Assembly (NCBI RefSeq): GCF_013408295.1
Contig: NZ_JACBYQ010000002.1
Location: forward strand, 124,001-188,000
DNA: 64,000 nucleotides
Direction: 5' to 3'
DNA from: Psychromicrobium silvestre
GTDB lineage: Bacteria; Actinomycetota; Actinomycetes; Actinomycetales; Micrococcaceae
Part shown: one piece after another, positions 32,968 to 41,466 of the stretch
Numbering within the stretch: position 1 is the first letter of the stretch
How the letters are laid out: every line of letters begins with the position of its first letter
Translations under genes and position numbers: made by a program
Notes under the pieces: model-generated
Told to the model about the DNA's origin: nothing
Database searches by the model: none
Seen by the model: the letters and a program-made list of their open reading frames with translations, nothing else

Positions 32968-33684
32968 TCAGGCGCTAGCGGTCCCAGCCTCGGGCAGCCT
33001 CTGGGCGTGATAAGCCAGGATCTGCAACTCCGTAGCCATATCCACTTTGCGCAGATTCACATAGTCCGGGACCTGCAGCAGCACCGGGGCGAAGCTGAGG
33101 ATGCTGTGCACCCCGGCAGCAATCACCCGATCACAAACCTGCTGCGCGGCTTCGGCAGGCAACGCTAACACCACCATATTTGCCTTGGTGCGCTCCAGTG
33201 TCACCTCGAGCTGCTCCGCATCGGAGATTCGCAACCAGCCAACCTCCTGGCCGATCATCAGCTGATCTCGATCCAACAAGGCGACGACGTCGAAGCCTCG
33301 GGACTCGAAGCCCGCGTAGCGAGCCAGCGCACGGCCCAGGTTACCGGCGCCCACAATGGCGACCCGCCAGTCCTGAGTCAGGCCCAGCGCGGTGGCAATC
33401 CGGCGGCTCAGATACTGCACCTCGTAGCCGACTCCCCTGGTTCCATAGGAACCCAGGTAGGAAAGATCCTTGCGCACATTGGAAGAGCTCACTCCGGAAG
33501 CCTCGGCTAGGTCCTCGGAGGAAACTCGCTCAGCTCCTTCGGCCAGAAAAGCGTTCAGCGCCCGAAGGTACAAGGTAAGGCGGGCGACGGCGGCAGCAGG
33601 CAAGGCGGGAACTTGCGGTTCCAGCTCGGGCAGGTCCGCCTCAGCTCCCGGATCGGCATTCAGCGGAACTCGCGGCGTGGACAC
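32968..33684 (-). CDS. rex: Redox-sensing transcriptional repressor Rex
   Basis: Dimeric repressor that senses the NADH/NAD+ ratio and controls respiratory and fermentative genes. 238 residues. The N-terminal winged helix has LYLRALNAFLAEG, SSEDLAEASGVSSSNVRKDL and SYLGSYGTRGVGYEV. The Rossmann domain has AIVGAGNLGRALARYAGFES, and the C-terminal swapped helix ends the protein. The GTG start at 33684 lacks a strong ribosome binding site. I did not find a clear TTGTGA-n6-TCACAA operator in the window, so its local targets are not visible. Confidence 0.96.
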   Translation of the reverse strand: MSTPRVPLNADPGAEADLPELEPQVPALPAAAVARLTLYLRALNAFLAEGAERVSSEDLAEASGVSSSNVRKDLSYLGSYGTRGVGYEVQYLSRRIATALGLTQDWRVAIVGAGNLGRALARYAGFESRGFDVVALLDRDQLMIGQEVGWLRISDAEQLEVTLERTKANMVVLALPAEAAQQVCDRVIAAGVHSILSFAPVLLQVPDYVNLRKVDMATELQILAYHAQRLPEAGTASA

Positions 33685-33721
33685 AGAACAACTTTAGGTC
33701 CTCGGCTTGTCCAAGCCCAAG

Positions 33722-33991
33722 TCACTGCCGTGCACGTAGCAATCTGCGCAAGCGTTCGGGGTCGATCCGCCAAAAATCGCGTTGCACGCCGTCGATCAAT
33801 AGCACCGGCAGCTCTTCTAGATACTGCTGATATTCGGGCAGTGGTTCCCCGTCCACCACAATCGAGAGCTCGCTGAAACCCAGGCCAAACTCTGCGCCGA
33901 CCTGCGCCACTACCTCCCGTGCGTCCTGGCAGAGTGAACAGCCGTCCTTGACCAGTAAGGTCAGCACTGTGGGCGAGGAAAAATCGGGCAT
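33722..33991 (-). CDS. Glutaredoxin-like (thioredoxin-fold) protein
   Basis: An 89-residue redox protein of the DUF836/glutaredoxin-2-like group. The active site reads KDGCSLCQDAREVV, a C-x2-C centre; the cis-proline is in LEELPVLLIDG. It probably reduces disulfides in the cytoplasm. It lies directly upstream of rex on the same strand (38-base gap), an arrangement often seen in actinobacteria that is consistent with a shared redox theme. Divergent from the HAD hydrolase gene. Confidence 0.88.
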   Translation of the reverse strand: MPDFSSPTVLTLLVKDGCSLCQDAREVVAQVGAEFGLGFSELSIVVDGEPLPEYQQYLEELPVLLIDGVQRDFWRIDPERLRRLLRARQ

Positions 33992-34075
33992 GTAACCACC
34001 CTACTTCGACACCATAAGTTGCGAAGACGGAGCGTAAAGTCAGGAATCTTTGAGAATACTGACTAAACTCGAAGT

Positions 34076-34888
34076 ATGCCCGAAGTGAAGAGCGACGTTG
34101 TCGAGCAGCCCTCGGCTAGCGTAGTTCACCCGGGAGAGGCAGCTTTTTTCGACGTTGATAACACCCTGATGCGCGGTGCCAGCCTTTTTCATCTGGCCCG
34201 GAAGATGTATCAGAAGAAGGCTTTCACCTTGCGCCAGGTCGCTGGATTCGCCTGGAAGCAGGCTAAGTTCATCGTCCGCGGCGAGGATATGGACGATATT
34301 CATTCGGTGCAGGATTCAGCCCTCACGCTGGCCGCCGGAATCAAGGCTGATTTCGTCACGAATGTAGGCGAGGAAGTCTACGACGAGATGATCGCCTCCA
34401 AGATCTGGCCGGGAACCCGCGCACTGGCCGAACAGCATCTACGGGTAGGTCGTAAGGTCTGGCTAGTCACGGCCACCCCGATTGAGGTGGCCGAGGTGAT
34501 CGCTTCCCGGCTGAAACTGACCGGGGCATTGGGCACCGTGGGCGAGATCAAGGACGGCTTCTACACCGGCCGATTAGTCGGAGACATCCTGCACGGCCCG
34601 GCCAAGGCCGTGGCGCTTAGGGCACTAGCCGAACGAGAAGGTTTAGACCTGGAGCGCAGTTGGGCCTATAGCGATTCCTATAACGACATTCCATTGCTCA
34701 CCTCAGTAGGACATCCAGTGGCGATTAACCCCGATGCCAAGCTACGCCGTCATGCCCGGGACAATAATTGGCCAATCTACGATTTCCGTTCCGGCCGACG
34801 GGCCGCCACTCGGGGGCTCCGGCTAGCAACCGCGGCAGGCGTGGTGTACGGATTGTGGCGCGGTTTCAGCCGGATTCGCAACCGCTAA
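34076..34888 (+). CDS. HAD-IB family hydrolase (phosphoserine phosphatase-like)
   Basis: A 270-residue HAD phosphatase. Motif I is AAFFDVDNTLMRGAS, with the nucleophile and acid/base aspartates. Motif II is WLVTATPIEVAEVIASRL, and motifs III and IV are AYSDSYNDIPLLTSVGHPVA, as in SerB and in the HAD domain of actinobacterial acyltransferase fusions. The C-terminal segment LATAAGVVYGLWRGF may associate with the membrane. The substrate is unknown. ATG at 34076. Confidence 0.9.
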   Translation: MPEVKSDVVEQPSASVVHPGEAAFFDVDNTLMRGASLFHLARKMYQKKAFTLRQVAGFAWKQAKFIVRGEDMDDIHSVQDSALTLAAGIKADFVTNVGEEVYDEMIASKIWPGTRALAEQHLRVGRKVWLVTATPIEVAEVIASRLKLTGALGTVGEIKDGFYTGRLVGDILHGPAKAVALRALAEREGLDLERSWAYSDSYNDIPLLTSVGHPVAINPDAKLRRHARDNNWPIYDFRSGRRAATRGLRLATAAGVVYGLWRGFSRIRNR

Positions 34889-34917
34889 ATAGGCTTTGAA
34901 GGAAAGCTAGCGGGCAA

Positions 34918-34945
34918 AGAAAAACCCGCCACCTTTGGTGACGGG
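34918..34945 (-). terminator. Intrinsic terminator after the bTHXc gene
   Basis: Read on the minus strand, CCCGTCACC pairs with GGTGGCGGG around an AAA loop and is followed by TTTTTCTTT. It ends transcription coming from the tiny ribosomal protein gene and, on the other strand, could weakly close the HAD gene. Confidence 0.88.
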
Positions 34946-34959
34946 CCAGGCTGAAAGCC

Positions 34960-35058
34960 TTACTTCTTATTGCGACGCTGGTGACGAGTCTTACGAAGCA
35001 GTTTACGGTGCTTCTTCTTCGCCATCCGCTTGCGGCGCTTCTTGATTACTGAACCCAC
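34960..35058 (-). CDS. Small basic ribosomal protein bTHXc (AURKAIP1/COX24 domain)
   Basis: A 32-residue, strongly basic protein (over half Lys/Arg/His) with the core RRKRMAKKKHRKLLRKTRHQ, the pattern of the AURKAIP1/COX24 domain. Actinobacterial versions are bound to the 30S subunit (named bTHXc or bS22 in mycobacterial ribosome structures) and are too short for most gene finders. The start is a GTG at 35058 preceded by GAGGACTTT; a downstream ATG would remove the conserved KKRRKR part. It lies just downstream of the bldC-like gene, as in many Actinomycetota. Confidence 0.9.
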   Translation of the reverse strand: MGSVIKKRRKRMAKKKHRKLLRKTRHQRRNKK

Positions 35059-35142
35059 AAAGTCCTCACAAACTTGTTTCCCGGCGAGAGCCAAGGATTA
35101 TCAACATATTGACCGATCTGGATCTTTACCAGGGTACAGCCT

Positions 35143-35355
35143 TTAGGCTGTCTCCGCCGAACTGCCCAGCCCGACGCTGCGCAAGTGCTCATTCACGGCA
35201 TTCTCCGGAACCCGGTAAGAACGTCCGAATTGGACCGCGGGAAGCTCTCCGGAACGGATCATCCGATACACCGTCATCTTCGAAACACGCATTACATCCG
35301 CAACTTCAGCCACGGTTAGAAAGCGCACATCGGAGAATGTGTTTTTCTCGGCCAT
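35143..35355 (-). CDS. bldC: BldC-family MerR-like DNA-binding protein
   Basis: A 70-residue single-domain winged-helix protein. The sequence FLTVAEVADVMRVSKMTVYR (about 12-31) is the MerR/excisionase helix-turn-helix, and the wing FGRSYRVPENAVNEHLRS follows. BldC in Streptomyces binds direct repeats cooperatively and delays differentiation; in non-sporulating Micrococcaceae it is retained but its role is less clear. Gene order with bTHXc downstream supports the assignment over a prophage excisionase. Confidence 0.9.
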   Translation of the reverse strand: MAEKNTFSDVRFLTVAEVADVMRVSKMTVYRMIRSGELPAVQFGRSYRVPENAVNEHLRSVGLGSSAETA

Positions 35356-35583
35356 ATCCTAAGAACCCTTCACTCTTGAGTTGAAAGCACAACCCACAGG
35401 CGGCAGGAACACCTGACCGCGTCAAGGATACTCTAGACGGTGGAATGACCAATGTGAAAGTGCTTTACCAGAAATTTATACAGCGGATCCTCAGCGCCGG
35501 GCCAGTCGATGCTCAACTTAGACGGGTTTAGACCCGGTTCTTGCTCATCGAATCCCGGTGAATCCGGCACTCAAGGGAGCTGG
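35356..35583. other. Intergenic region bldC - arsR
   Basis: About 230 bases without a credible coding frame. It should contain the bldC promoter. A short hairpin CGGGT-TTAG-ACCCG lies near 35522-35535 and may contribute to ending the upstream ArsR gene, but has no T-run. I see nothing else distinctive. Confidence 0.4.
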
Positions 35584-36042
35584 CTAATCTTTGCGACGAC
35601 CAAATTTTGGCAGATTAGCCAATAGATCGGCCGCTTTTGTGGCGGCTCTGCCCACGCTGCGGCCAATCTGCTGTGGCATCGAATCGGGGTCCATTCCTGT
35701 TTCCAGAAGCTGGTCTTCCGTAACTACCAGGGCCTGATCAGCCTCAGCTGGATCACTTGCTGACTGTCTCGGCTCAACCGAAGCCAGGCCAAAGTCATCG
35801 AGCCATTCAGAGATCCGATATAGCGGCTCGACGTCCAGACGGTAATAGCGGCGCTGCCCTTCGGCGCGCATCGACACCAGCCCCGCCTCTCGCAGCACCC
35901 GTAGATGCTTGGAAACCGTGGGTTGGCTGGCCCCGATTTCCTCGACCAACTCGCCCACTGCCTTATCGTCACCTTGCAGGGCTTTCAGGATGTCTCGACG
36001 AGTCCGCTCGGCAAGCACGGTAAAGACGTCTTCGTTCACCAT
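35584..36042 (-). CDS. ArsR/SmtB-type transcriptional regulator
   Basis: A 152-residue winged-helix regulator. The DNA-binding core spans residues about 5-85, with FTVLAERTRRDILKAL, ELVEEIGASQPTVSKHLRVL (recognition helix) and a wing with GQRRYYRLD. The typical metal-binding ELCVCDL motif is absent, so it is probably not a classical metal sensor. The extra C-terminal 60 residues are acidic at first and basic at the end, with no known domain. The GTG start at 36042 is preceded by AGTTCTATG-type sequence without a strong SD. Confidence 0.88.
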   Translation of the reverse strand: MVNEDVFTVLAERTRRDILKALQGDDKAVGELVEEIGASQPTVSKHLRVLREAGLVSMRAEGQRRYYRLDVEPLYRISEWLDDFGLASVEPRQSASDPAEADQALVVTEDQLLETGMDPDSMPQQIGRSVGRAATKAADLLANLPKFGRRKD

Positions 36043-36110
36043 AGAACTACCCTAGCGATATATAACCGAAAAGGCATCTAGAACGGCACTCCTGGTGGAG
36101 TAGCTTCAGT

Positions 36111-37319
36111 TCAGTCGAACCAAGGGTCCAGGCCGTAGAGCGGGAAGATTTCCTTCCGCGTCGCCATCACAGCGCGATCCACGGCATCCGCCGGGTTGTA
36201 GCCGACCTCCCAGGAGCGCCACCAGAGCTCAACATCGTCGCCCATCAGTGCGGGTACTTCGCTGCCGAAGGTAGCGCTTACCCTCTCCCGCCAGGCCAAA
36301 GGCACCTCCGTCCGCAGTGGGATCGGTTTCCCTGCCACGATCGCAATCAAATGCGACCAAACCCGGGGCACCACATTGGCCACGTTATAACCACCGCCGC
36401 CCACCGCCAGCCATCGGCCCTCGCAGAGTTCGTTCGCGAGCGCCGAAATACTTAGTGCGGCTTCGCGTTGCGCGTCGACGCTAGTGCCCAGATGCGTCAG
36501 AGGATCATCCCGATGCGAATCGCAACCGTGCTGGGAGACGATCATCTCCGGCCTAAAGGCGCGCAGAATTTGAGGCACGACGGCGTGAAAGGCCCGTAGC
36601 CAGCCCCCGTCACCGGTGTAGGCCGGTAGCGCGATATTCACTGCGCTGCCGATAGCCTCAGGGCCTCCGGTCTCATTGGCGAAGCCGGTTCCGGGAAACA
36701 GCGAGAGCCCGCTTTCGTGCAGGGAGACCGTCAATACTCGCGGATCGTGATAAAAAATGCTCTCGGTGCCATCTCCGTGATGAGCATCGATATCGACGTA
36801 AGCCACCTTCTGCACTCCGGCATCGAGCAGTCGCTGCACGGCAGCCGCAGCATCGTTGTAGATACAAAAACCGCTCGCCTTGCCGCGGCTGGCATGATGC
36901 ATGCCACCGGAGAAGTTCACTCCGCGTTGCGCACTGCCATCCAGGATCGCCTCAGCGGCTCGGAGCGAACCGCCCACCAACCGCGCACTCGCCTCATGCA
37001 TGCCCGCGAAGGCTGGATCATCCTCGGTCCCCAGGCCGCGTTCGGCCACGGCATGCGGATTGGCGCTGACCGAGTGGACCGCCTCTAGGTACTCGGCCTC
37101 ATGTACGGTGAGCAACTCGGCATCGCTGGCCACATAGGGTTCGGTAAGCGTTACCCCGGCTCGATCAAAGAGTCCCAGTTGTCCGGCAAGCTCCGCGGTC
37201 AAGGACAACCGTGCCGGGGACATCGGATGGCTCGGGCCGAAATTGTAGGCGGTCAGCGCGGGGTCCCACACCACACAGGTGGCGGGTAATTGCGGCGCTG
37301 CATTGCTTGGCGAAGACAT
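36111..37319 (-). CDS. acuC: Acetoin utilization protein AcuC (class I histone deacetylase fold)
   Basis: A Zn2+-dependent deacetylase-fold protein of 402 residues. The active-site path is visible in FSGGMHHASRGKASGFCIYN (His-His pair), VAYVDIDAHHGDGTESIFYH (Asp and His ligands) and MIVSQHGCDSHRDDPLTHLG. In Bacillus, AcuC deacetylates acetyl-CoA synthetase; an equivalent role in acetate metabolism is plausible. The frame is open to 37652, but the homologous start is the ATG at 37319 (MSSPSNAA), and the upstream part is antisense to ktrB and unlike protein. Confidence 0.93.
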   Translation of the reverse strand: MSSPSNAAPQLPATCVVWDPALTAYNFGPSHPMSPARLSLTAELAGQLGLFDRAGVTLTEPYVASDAELLTVHEAEYLEAVHSVSANPHAVAERGLGTEDDPAFAGMHEASARLVGGSLRAAEAILDGSAQRGVNFSGGMHHASRGKASGFCIYNDAAAAVQRLLDAGVQKVAYVDIDAHHGDGTESIFYHDPRVLTVSLHESGLSLFPGTGFANETGGPEAIGSAVNIALPAYTGDGGWLRAFHAVVPQILRAFRPEMIVSQHGCDSHRDDPLTHLGTSVDAQREAALSISALANELCEGRWLAVGGGGYNVANVVPRVWSHLIAIVAGKPIPLRTEVPLAWRERVSATFGSEVPALMGDDVELWWRSWEVGYNPADAVDRAVMATRKEIFPLYGLDPWFD

Positions 37320-37445
37320 CTCTGACAGGCTACGTGATTCCGGGCACACTGGTGCAATCGAAGGCTTCCTGCGCCCTGCCTGCGGCAAAAGTGATTTACT
37401 ACTTGTCAGGTCTCTATTTCCACCCAGCAGAAAGTTTCCCCGACG

Positions 37446-38855
37446 ATGGCTAAGAGTCAGGCTGCCTGGCAGCCGCGCAGCGAGCGCGGTCGTTTCGCCT
37501 TTGTGGTGGCGCTGCGGGATTTCATCGACTCGGTAGCAAGTTCCTCTCCCGCGCGTCTGGCCCTGATCGTGTTCGTACTGGTGATCATGTTGTTCACCAC
37601 CTTGCTTTCCCTGCCGGCGGCCGCGAGCAACGGCCAGGTGACGCCCTTTCACGATGCGCTTTTCACAGCCGTATCCGCGGTCTGTGTTACCGGTTTAACC
37701 ACGGTTTCCACCGCTCTGCACTGGACCTTCTTCGGTCAATTGGTGATCCTGATCGCGATTTTCGTTGGCGGTCTCGGCATTCTCACGCTGGCTTCCTTAA
37801 TGGCTCTAATGGTCTCCCGCAGGCTAGGCGTCCGAGGCAAGCTAATCGCACAAGAGGCGATGAACGCCGGTCGGCTTGGCGAGGTTGGCACCCTACTCAA
37901 GATCGTGATCACCACCTCCGTGGTGGTCGAAATCGTGCTAGCCCTAGTGCTCGTTCCGCGCTTCATGATTCTGGGCGAGTCCTTCGGCAAAGCCGTCTGG
38001 CACGGCGTCTTCTATTCCATTTCGGCCTTTAACAATGCCGGTTTTACCCCGCATTCCGACGGACTTGTGCCCTACGAGGCTGACCCCTGGATTCTGACCC
38101 CTTTGATGGTTGGCGTCTTCCTCGGTTCCCTCGGCTTTCCGGTGATGATGATCCTGCTCAGCCAGGGCTTCCGAATCCGCAAGTGGAACCTGCACACCAA
38201 GCTGACCATCCAGGTGTCCTTGATCCTGGTGCTGGTCGGTATGGTCGGCTTCGCCGCCTTTGAGTGGAACAACAGCAAAAGCATCGGCAATCTCAGCGAT
38301 GGCGACAAGCTGCTGCATTCAATCTTTGCTTCCATCATGACTAGATCCGGTGGCTTCAATCTGGTCGATATGCAATCACTGGAACCTGTTTCACGGGTCT
38401 TCACCGATGCCCTGATGTTTGCCGGTGGCGGTTCCGCCTCGACAGCCGGCGGCATTAAGGTCACCACACTCGCGGTAATGTTCCTTGCCATTGCCGCCGA
38501 AGCGCGCGGTGACGCCGATGTGAAGATTTATGGTCGAACCATCCCCCAGGGCACCATGCGGGTGGCCATTTCGGTCATTATTATGGGTGCCACCTTCGTG
38601 CTACTGGCCACCGGTGCCCTGCTGATCATCAGCAACGCCCCGCTGGATCAGGTACTCTTCGAGGTGATCTCGGCCTTCGCTACTTGCGGACTGAGTACCG
38701 GCCTGAGCAGCCAGTTGCCGCCAGCCGGGGTCTATGTGCTGACCGTTCTGATGTTCGCCGGCCGTGTCGGCACCATTACCCTTGCCGCCGGACTGGCCCT
38801 GAGGCAACGCCGTCAATTGTTCCACTACCCGGAAGAGAGGCCGATCATTGGCTGA
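37446..38855 (+). CDS. ktrB: TrkH/KtrB family potassium uptake membrane subunit
   Basis: Potassium channel-like subunit of 469 residues with four M1-P-M2 repeats. The four filter segments are recognisable: AVCVTGLTTVST, AFNNAGFTPHS, MTRSGGFNLVD and FATCGLSTGLSSQL, each with the conserved glycine. A GGGSASTAGGIKVTT segment matches the gating loop after the third repeat. The stop overlaps the following regulatory subunit by eight bases, so the pair is coupled. Naming follows the KtrAB type because the partner is a single-RCK protein. Confidence 0.94.
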   Translation: MAKSQAAWQPRSERGRFAFVVALRDFIDSVASSSPARLALIVFVLVIMLFTTLLSLPAAASNGQVTPFHDALFTAVSAVCVTGLTTVSTALHWTFFGQLVILIAIFVGGLGILTLASLMALMVSRRLGVRGKLIAQEAMNAGRLGEVGTLLKIVITTSVVVEIVLALVLVPRFMILGESFGKAVWHGVFYSISAFNNAGFTPHSDGLVPYEADPWILTPLMVGVFLGSLGFPVMMILLSQGFRIRKWNLHTKLTIQVSLILVLVGMVGFAAFEWNNSKSIGNLSDGDKLLHSIFASIMTRSGGFNLVDMQSLEPVSRVFTDALMFAGGGSASTAGGIKVTTLAVMFLAIAAEARGDADVKIYGRTIPQGTMRVAISVIIMGATFVLLATGALLIISNAPLDQVLFEVISAFATCGLSTGLSSQLPPAGVYVLTVLMFAGRVGTITLAAGLALRQRRQLFHYPEERPIIG

Positions 38856-39534
38856 TAAATCTGGCTCCAATTCGCGTCCCGCCCATAATGCACCCGTGCT
38901 GGTGATCGGGCTAGGTCGCTTCGGTTCGGCTACTGCGGAGCAATTGGTCAAACAGGGTCGCGAGGTGCTCGCCATCGAGCGTGACCCCTCCTTGGTGCAG
39001 AAATGGTCGGGGGCTCTGACCCATGTGGTGGAGGCCGATGCGACCAATATCGACGCGCTCCGGCAACTGGGGGCGCAGGACTTCAATTCCGCCGTCGTCG
39101 GGGTGGGTACCTCCATCGAGTCCAGCGTACTGATCACGGTAAATCTGGTAGATCTGGGCATCGAGCATCTCTGGGTCAAGGCGATCACCCAGTCGCATGG
39201 CAAGATCCTGACCAGGATCGGTGCAAATCACGTGATCTATCCCGAGGCCGATGCCGGGGTCCGCGCCGCACACCTGGTCTCCGGGCGAATGCTGGACTTC
39301 ATTGAGTTCGACGATGATTTTGCGATCGTGAAAATGTACCCGCCCAAAGAAACCCAGGGCTTTACCCTGGCCGAGTCCAAGGTGCGCTCAAAATACGGTG
39401 TCACCATCGTAGGCGTGAAATCGCCGGGCGAGGATTTCACCTACGCCCAGCCGGACACCAAGGTCTCCGCCCGGCATATGCTCATCGTCTCCGGGCACGT
39501 CGATTTGCTGGAACGTTTCGCGGCCCGGCCCTAG
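38848..39534 (+). CDS. ktrA: KtrA/TrkA-type RCK regulatory subunit
   Basis: Cytoplasmic ring-forming subunit that gates potassium uptake in response to nucleotides. 228 residues. The RCK_N Rossmann fold starts with VLVIGLGRFGSATAEQLV and holds the acidic residue at the end of strand 2 (VLAIERDP). The RCK_C domain spans about 145-228. The start is a TTG at 38848, supported by GGAAGAGAGG (38831-38840); it overlaps the ktrB stop. Single RCK module, so KtrA-like rather than the double-module TrkA. Confidence 0.94.
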   Translation: MADKSGSNSRPAHNAPVLVIGLGRFGSATAEQLVKQGREVLAIERDPSLVQKWSGALTHVVEADATNIDALRQLGAQDFNSAVVGVGTSIESSVLITVNLVDLGIEHLWVKAITQSHGKILTRIGANHVIYPEADAGVRAAHLVSGRMLDFIEFDDDFAIVKMYPPKETQGFTLAESKVRSKYGVTIVGVKSPGEDFTYAQPDTKVSARHMLIVSGHVDLLERFAARP

Positions 39535-39561
39535 CTAAGACCGGGCGCCAGAATTCGGACG

Positions 39562-40404
39562 TTAAGCGCTCGGATTCTGCAGTTCAGCGGTAATTACCTC
39601 GGAGCGACGGGCTGCGGCCTGAGCCCCCGCAAGGACAATTCCCGGCAGGCCTTGCGCGTCAAAAACCGCAATAGCCTGTTCGGTGGTCCCCTTGGGGCTG
39701 GTCACGGCCTTGCGCAGAGCAGTGGCATCGGCACCGTCTTGTGCCAACATCAGACCGGCCCCCGCCACGGTCTCATTGGCCAGGATCCTGGCGGTCTGCT
39801 CATCCAGGCCAAAGTCTCTTGCCGCCGTCGCCATCGCTTCGGCCAGATAGAAGGCGTAGGCGGGGCCGGAACCACTAATGGCACCAATAGCCGCCAGCTG
39901 TTCCTCAGGCACTTGCAGTACCACTCCGGATTCGGCAAAGACCTGGTGAGCCAGCTTGGCCTGCGCCTCGCTCACGGAGCTTCCCAGTGACAACGCGACC
40001 ACGCCTCGGCCCACCATTAGTGGGGTATTGGGCATGGTGCGCACCACCGGCTGACCGGCCGGAAGCTCGCGTTCGATCTGTTCAAGGGTGACCGCGCCCG
40101 CCACGCTCAGCACCACTGTCTCCGGGCCAAGCGCCCCAGCGATCTCCCGGCATAGTGGGGCTATTTGGGCGGGTTTCACACCCAGCACTACGACGTCGGC
40201 GCCGGCCACCGCGAAAGAGTTCGCCTCTGCTTCCTCGGAGTTCGCAATCGCCGTCACCCCGTGCCTCAGGGCAAGCTCTTCGGCGCGCTCCGCTCGACGT
40301 ACAGTTGCCACCACGGCGGCAGGTTCTAGCGGTCCGGCTAGCAGCCCGGCCAGAATAGCTTCGCCCATTGATCCGCAGCCCAGAAATGCAATCCGATTGA
40401 TCAT
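39562..40404 (-). CDS. proC: Pyrroline-5-carboxylate reductase
   Basis: NAD(P)H-dependent last step of proline synthesis. 280 residues. N-terminal Rossmann motif IAFLGCGSMGEAILAGLLAG, the middle VVLGVKPAQIAPL and PVVRTMPNTPLMVGRGV motifs, and the C-terminal dimer domain with AISGSGPAYAFYLAEAMATA and VTSPKGTTEQAIAVFD, the P5CR signature. Complete with no unusual feature. Convergent with ktrA. Confidence 0.97.
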   Translation of the reverse strand: MINRIAFLGCGSMGEAILAGLLAGPLEPAAVVATVRRAERAEELALRHGVTAIANSEEAEANSFAVAGADVVVLGVKPAQIAPLCREIAGALGPETVVLSVAGAVTLEQIERELPAGQPVVRTMPNTPLMVGRGVVALSLGSSVSEAQAKLAHQVFAESGVVLQVPEEQLAAIGAISGSGPAYAFYLAEAMATAARDFGLDEQTARILANETVAGAGLMLAQDGADATALRKAVTSPKGTTEQAIAVFDAQGLPGIVLAGAQAAARRSEVITAELQNPSA

Positions 40405-40583
40405 GACTTCATCCTTCCACCATCCCGCTGCGCTTACGAGTCCAGCCGCTTCAAGCGGTTCACTAAAAGCCAGATTCCGAAGTTTTTCCGATTACCAGCC
40501 AATTCCCAGCTTGGTAGCAGCTTGCCCCCAGAGTGGCCCCCTAACGTAGTTACTACCTCATTAAGGTGCGAGTGATTGCGGAT

Positions 40584-40668
40584 CGATCGTTGCCAAGCGA
40601 TCGGTTACAGCACCGGAGAGTCGGTCAGTGTTTCCCCCCAACCGCTGACCACATCGACTCTCCGGTGC
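40584..40668. repeat. Nested inverted repeats downstream of the isomerase gene
   Basis: A perfect 14-bp inverted repeat (GCACCGGAGAGTCG at 40610-40623 and its complement at 40655-40668) encloses a second one, GTCAG/CTGAC (40624-40628 and 40645-40649), to make a 19-bp stem with a five-base bulge and a loop containing six Cs. Just to its left lies CGATCG-n8-CGATCG (40584-40603). The large stem begins nine bases after the stop of the leftward isomerase gene and may be a terminator lacking a T-run, or part of a repeat family. The remaining ~170 bases up to proC hold no gene. Confidence 0.7.
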
Positions 40669-40676
40669 TTACTCAT

Positions 40677-41462
40677 TTAAGACTCGATATCGGCGAGGTG
40701 CTTGCGGGCAAAGCTCAGGGTCTCGGCGAGCCATTCCTCTCGCTCCCCCACCCCTTTGACCTTCCGGGTCGAAATCTCAGCCGCCACGGCGCCGTCGAAC
40801 TCCTTGCGGGCCAGGTATCGCAGAACTTCCGCGCATTCTTGATTCCCATGTCCTGGGATCAGATGCTCATCCCGTCCGGAACCCGAGCCATCGGTCAGGT
40901 GAACATGACGCAACCTGTTGCCCAGAGCTTCAACCGCCTGCAGGGAGGATACGCCCGCAGTGGCCGCATGGGAGAAATCCCAGGTGACATCCGAATAGTC
41001 CTGCGGCAACGGATCCCAATCCGGCAGATAGGCCTTGACCTCGCGCCCGCGAACCCGCCATGGGTACATGTTCTCCACCGCTACCCGCACTCCGCTGGAC
41101 TCGGCAAGATCCCGAACTCCGGGCGCGAAGCTCCGGGCATAGTCGCTCTGCCAGCGGAAGGGCGGATGCACCACAACAACTTGGGCTCCCACCTCGGCGG
41201 CCAGGGTGATGGAGCGTTCAAGCTTGTTCCAGTAGTTTCCCCAGACCTGTTGAGTCAGCAGCAGGGTGGGTGCGTGGATAGCCCCAATCGGCAGCTGGTA
41301 GCGCTCAGACAGCGTCCTCAGCGCGGCAGAATCCTGGCTGCTCGCATTATTGGTCACCATCACTTCGAGGCCGTCATAGCCCAGATCCTGAGCCGTGGCA
41401 AAGGCATCGTGCACCGACAGCGGATACACCGAGGCGCTGGAAAGCAAGACCGAAATCGCCAT
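40677..41462 (-). CDS. Sugar phosphate isomerase/epimerase (AP endonuclease 2 fold)
   Basis: A 261-residue TIM-barrel protein of the xylose isomerase-like group. Recognisable strands are LSSASVYPLSVHDAFATAQD and GYDGLEVMVTN, then QVVVVHPPFRW with a metal-ligand His, VRVAVENMYPW with the catalytic Glu, VTWDFSHAATAG and HVHLTDGSGSGRDEHLIPGH. The substrate is not known. The ATG at 41462 lies four bases beyond the ppx stop, so the two are probably co-transcribed; the frame extends to 41528 but would overlap ppx. Confidence 0.9.
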   Translation of the reverse strand: MAISVLLSSASVYPLSVHDAFATAQDLGYDGLEVMVTNNASSQDSAALRTLSERYQLPIGAIHAPTLLLTQQVWGNYWNKLERSITLAAEVGAQVVVVHPPFRWQSDYARSFAPGVRDLAESSGVRVAVENMYPWRVRGREVKAYLPDWDPLPQDYSDVTWDFSHAATAGVSSLQAVEALGNRLRHVHLTDGSGSGRDEHLIPGHGNQECAEVLRYLARKEFDGAVAAEISTRKVKGVGEREEWLAETLSFARKHLADIES

Positions 41463-41466
41463 CGCC

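Noticed and set aside
32968-33721. Rex autoregulation through a Rex operator.
   Set aside because: No TTGTGA-n6-TCACAA-like sequence is found in front of rex or elsewhere in the window by eye.
35143-35355. The small MerR-like protein as a prophage excisionase.
   Set aside because: No integrase or attachment site is near, and the neighbouring bTHXc gene is the normal chromosomal companion of bldC.
37320-37652. N-terminal extension of acuC by 111 codons.
   Set aside because: The deacetylase family starts shortly before VVWDPALTAYNFGPSH; the extension is basic, antisense to ktrB and lacks codon bias.
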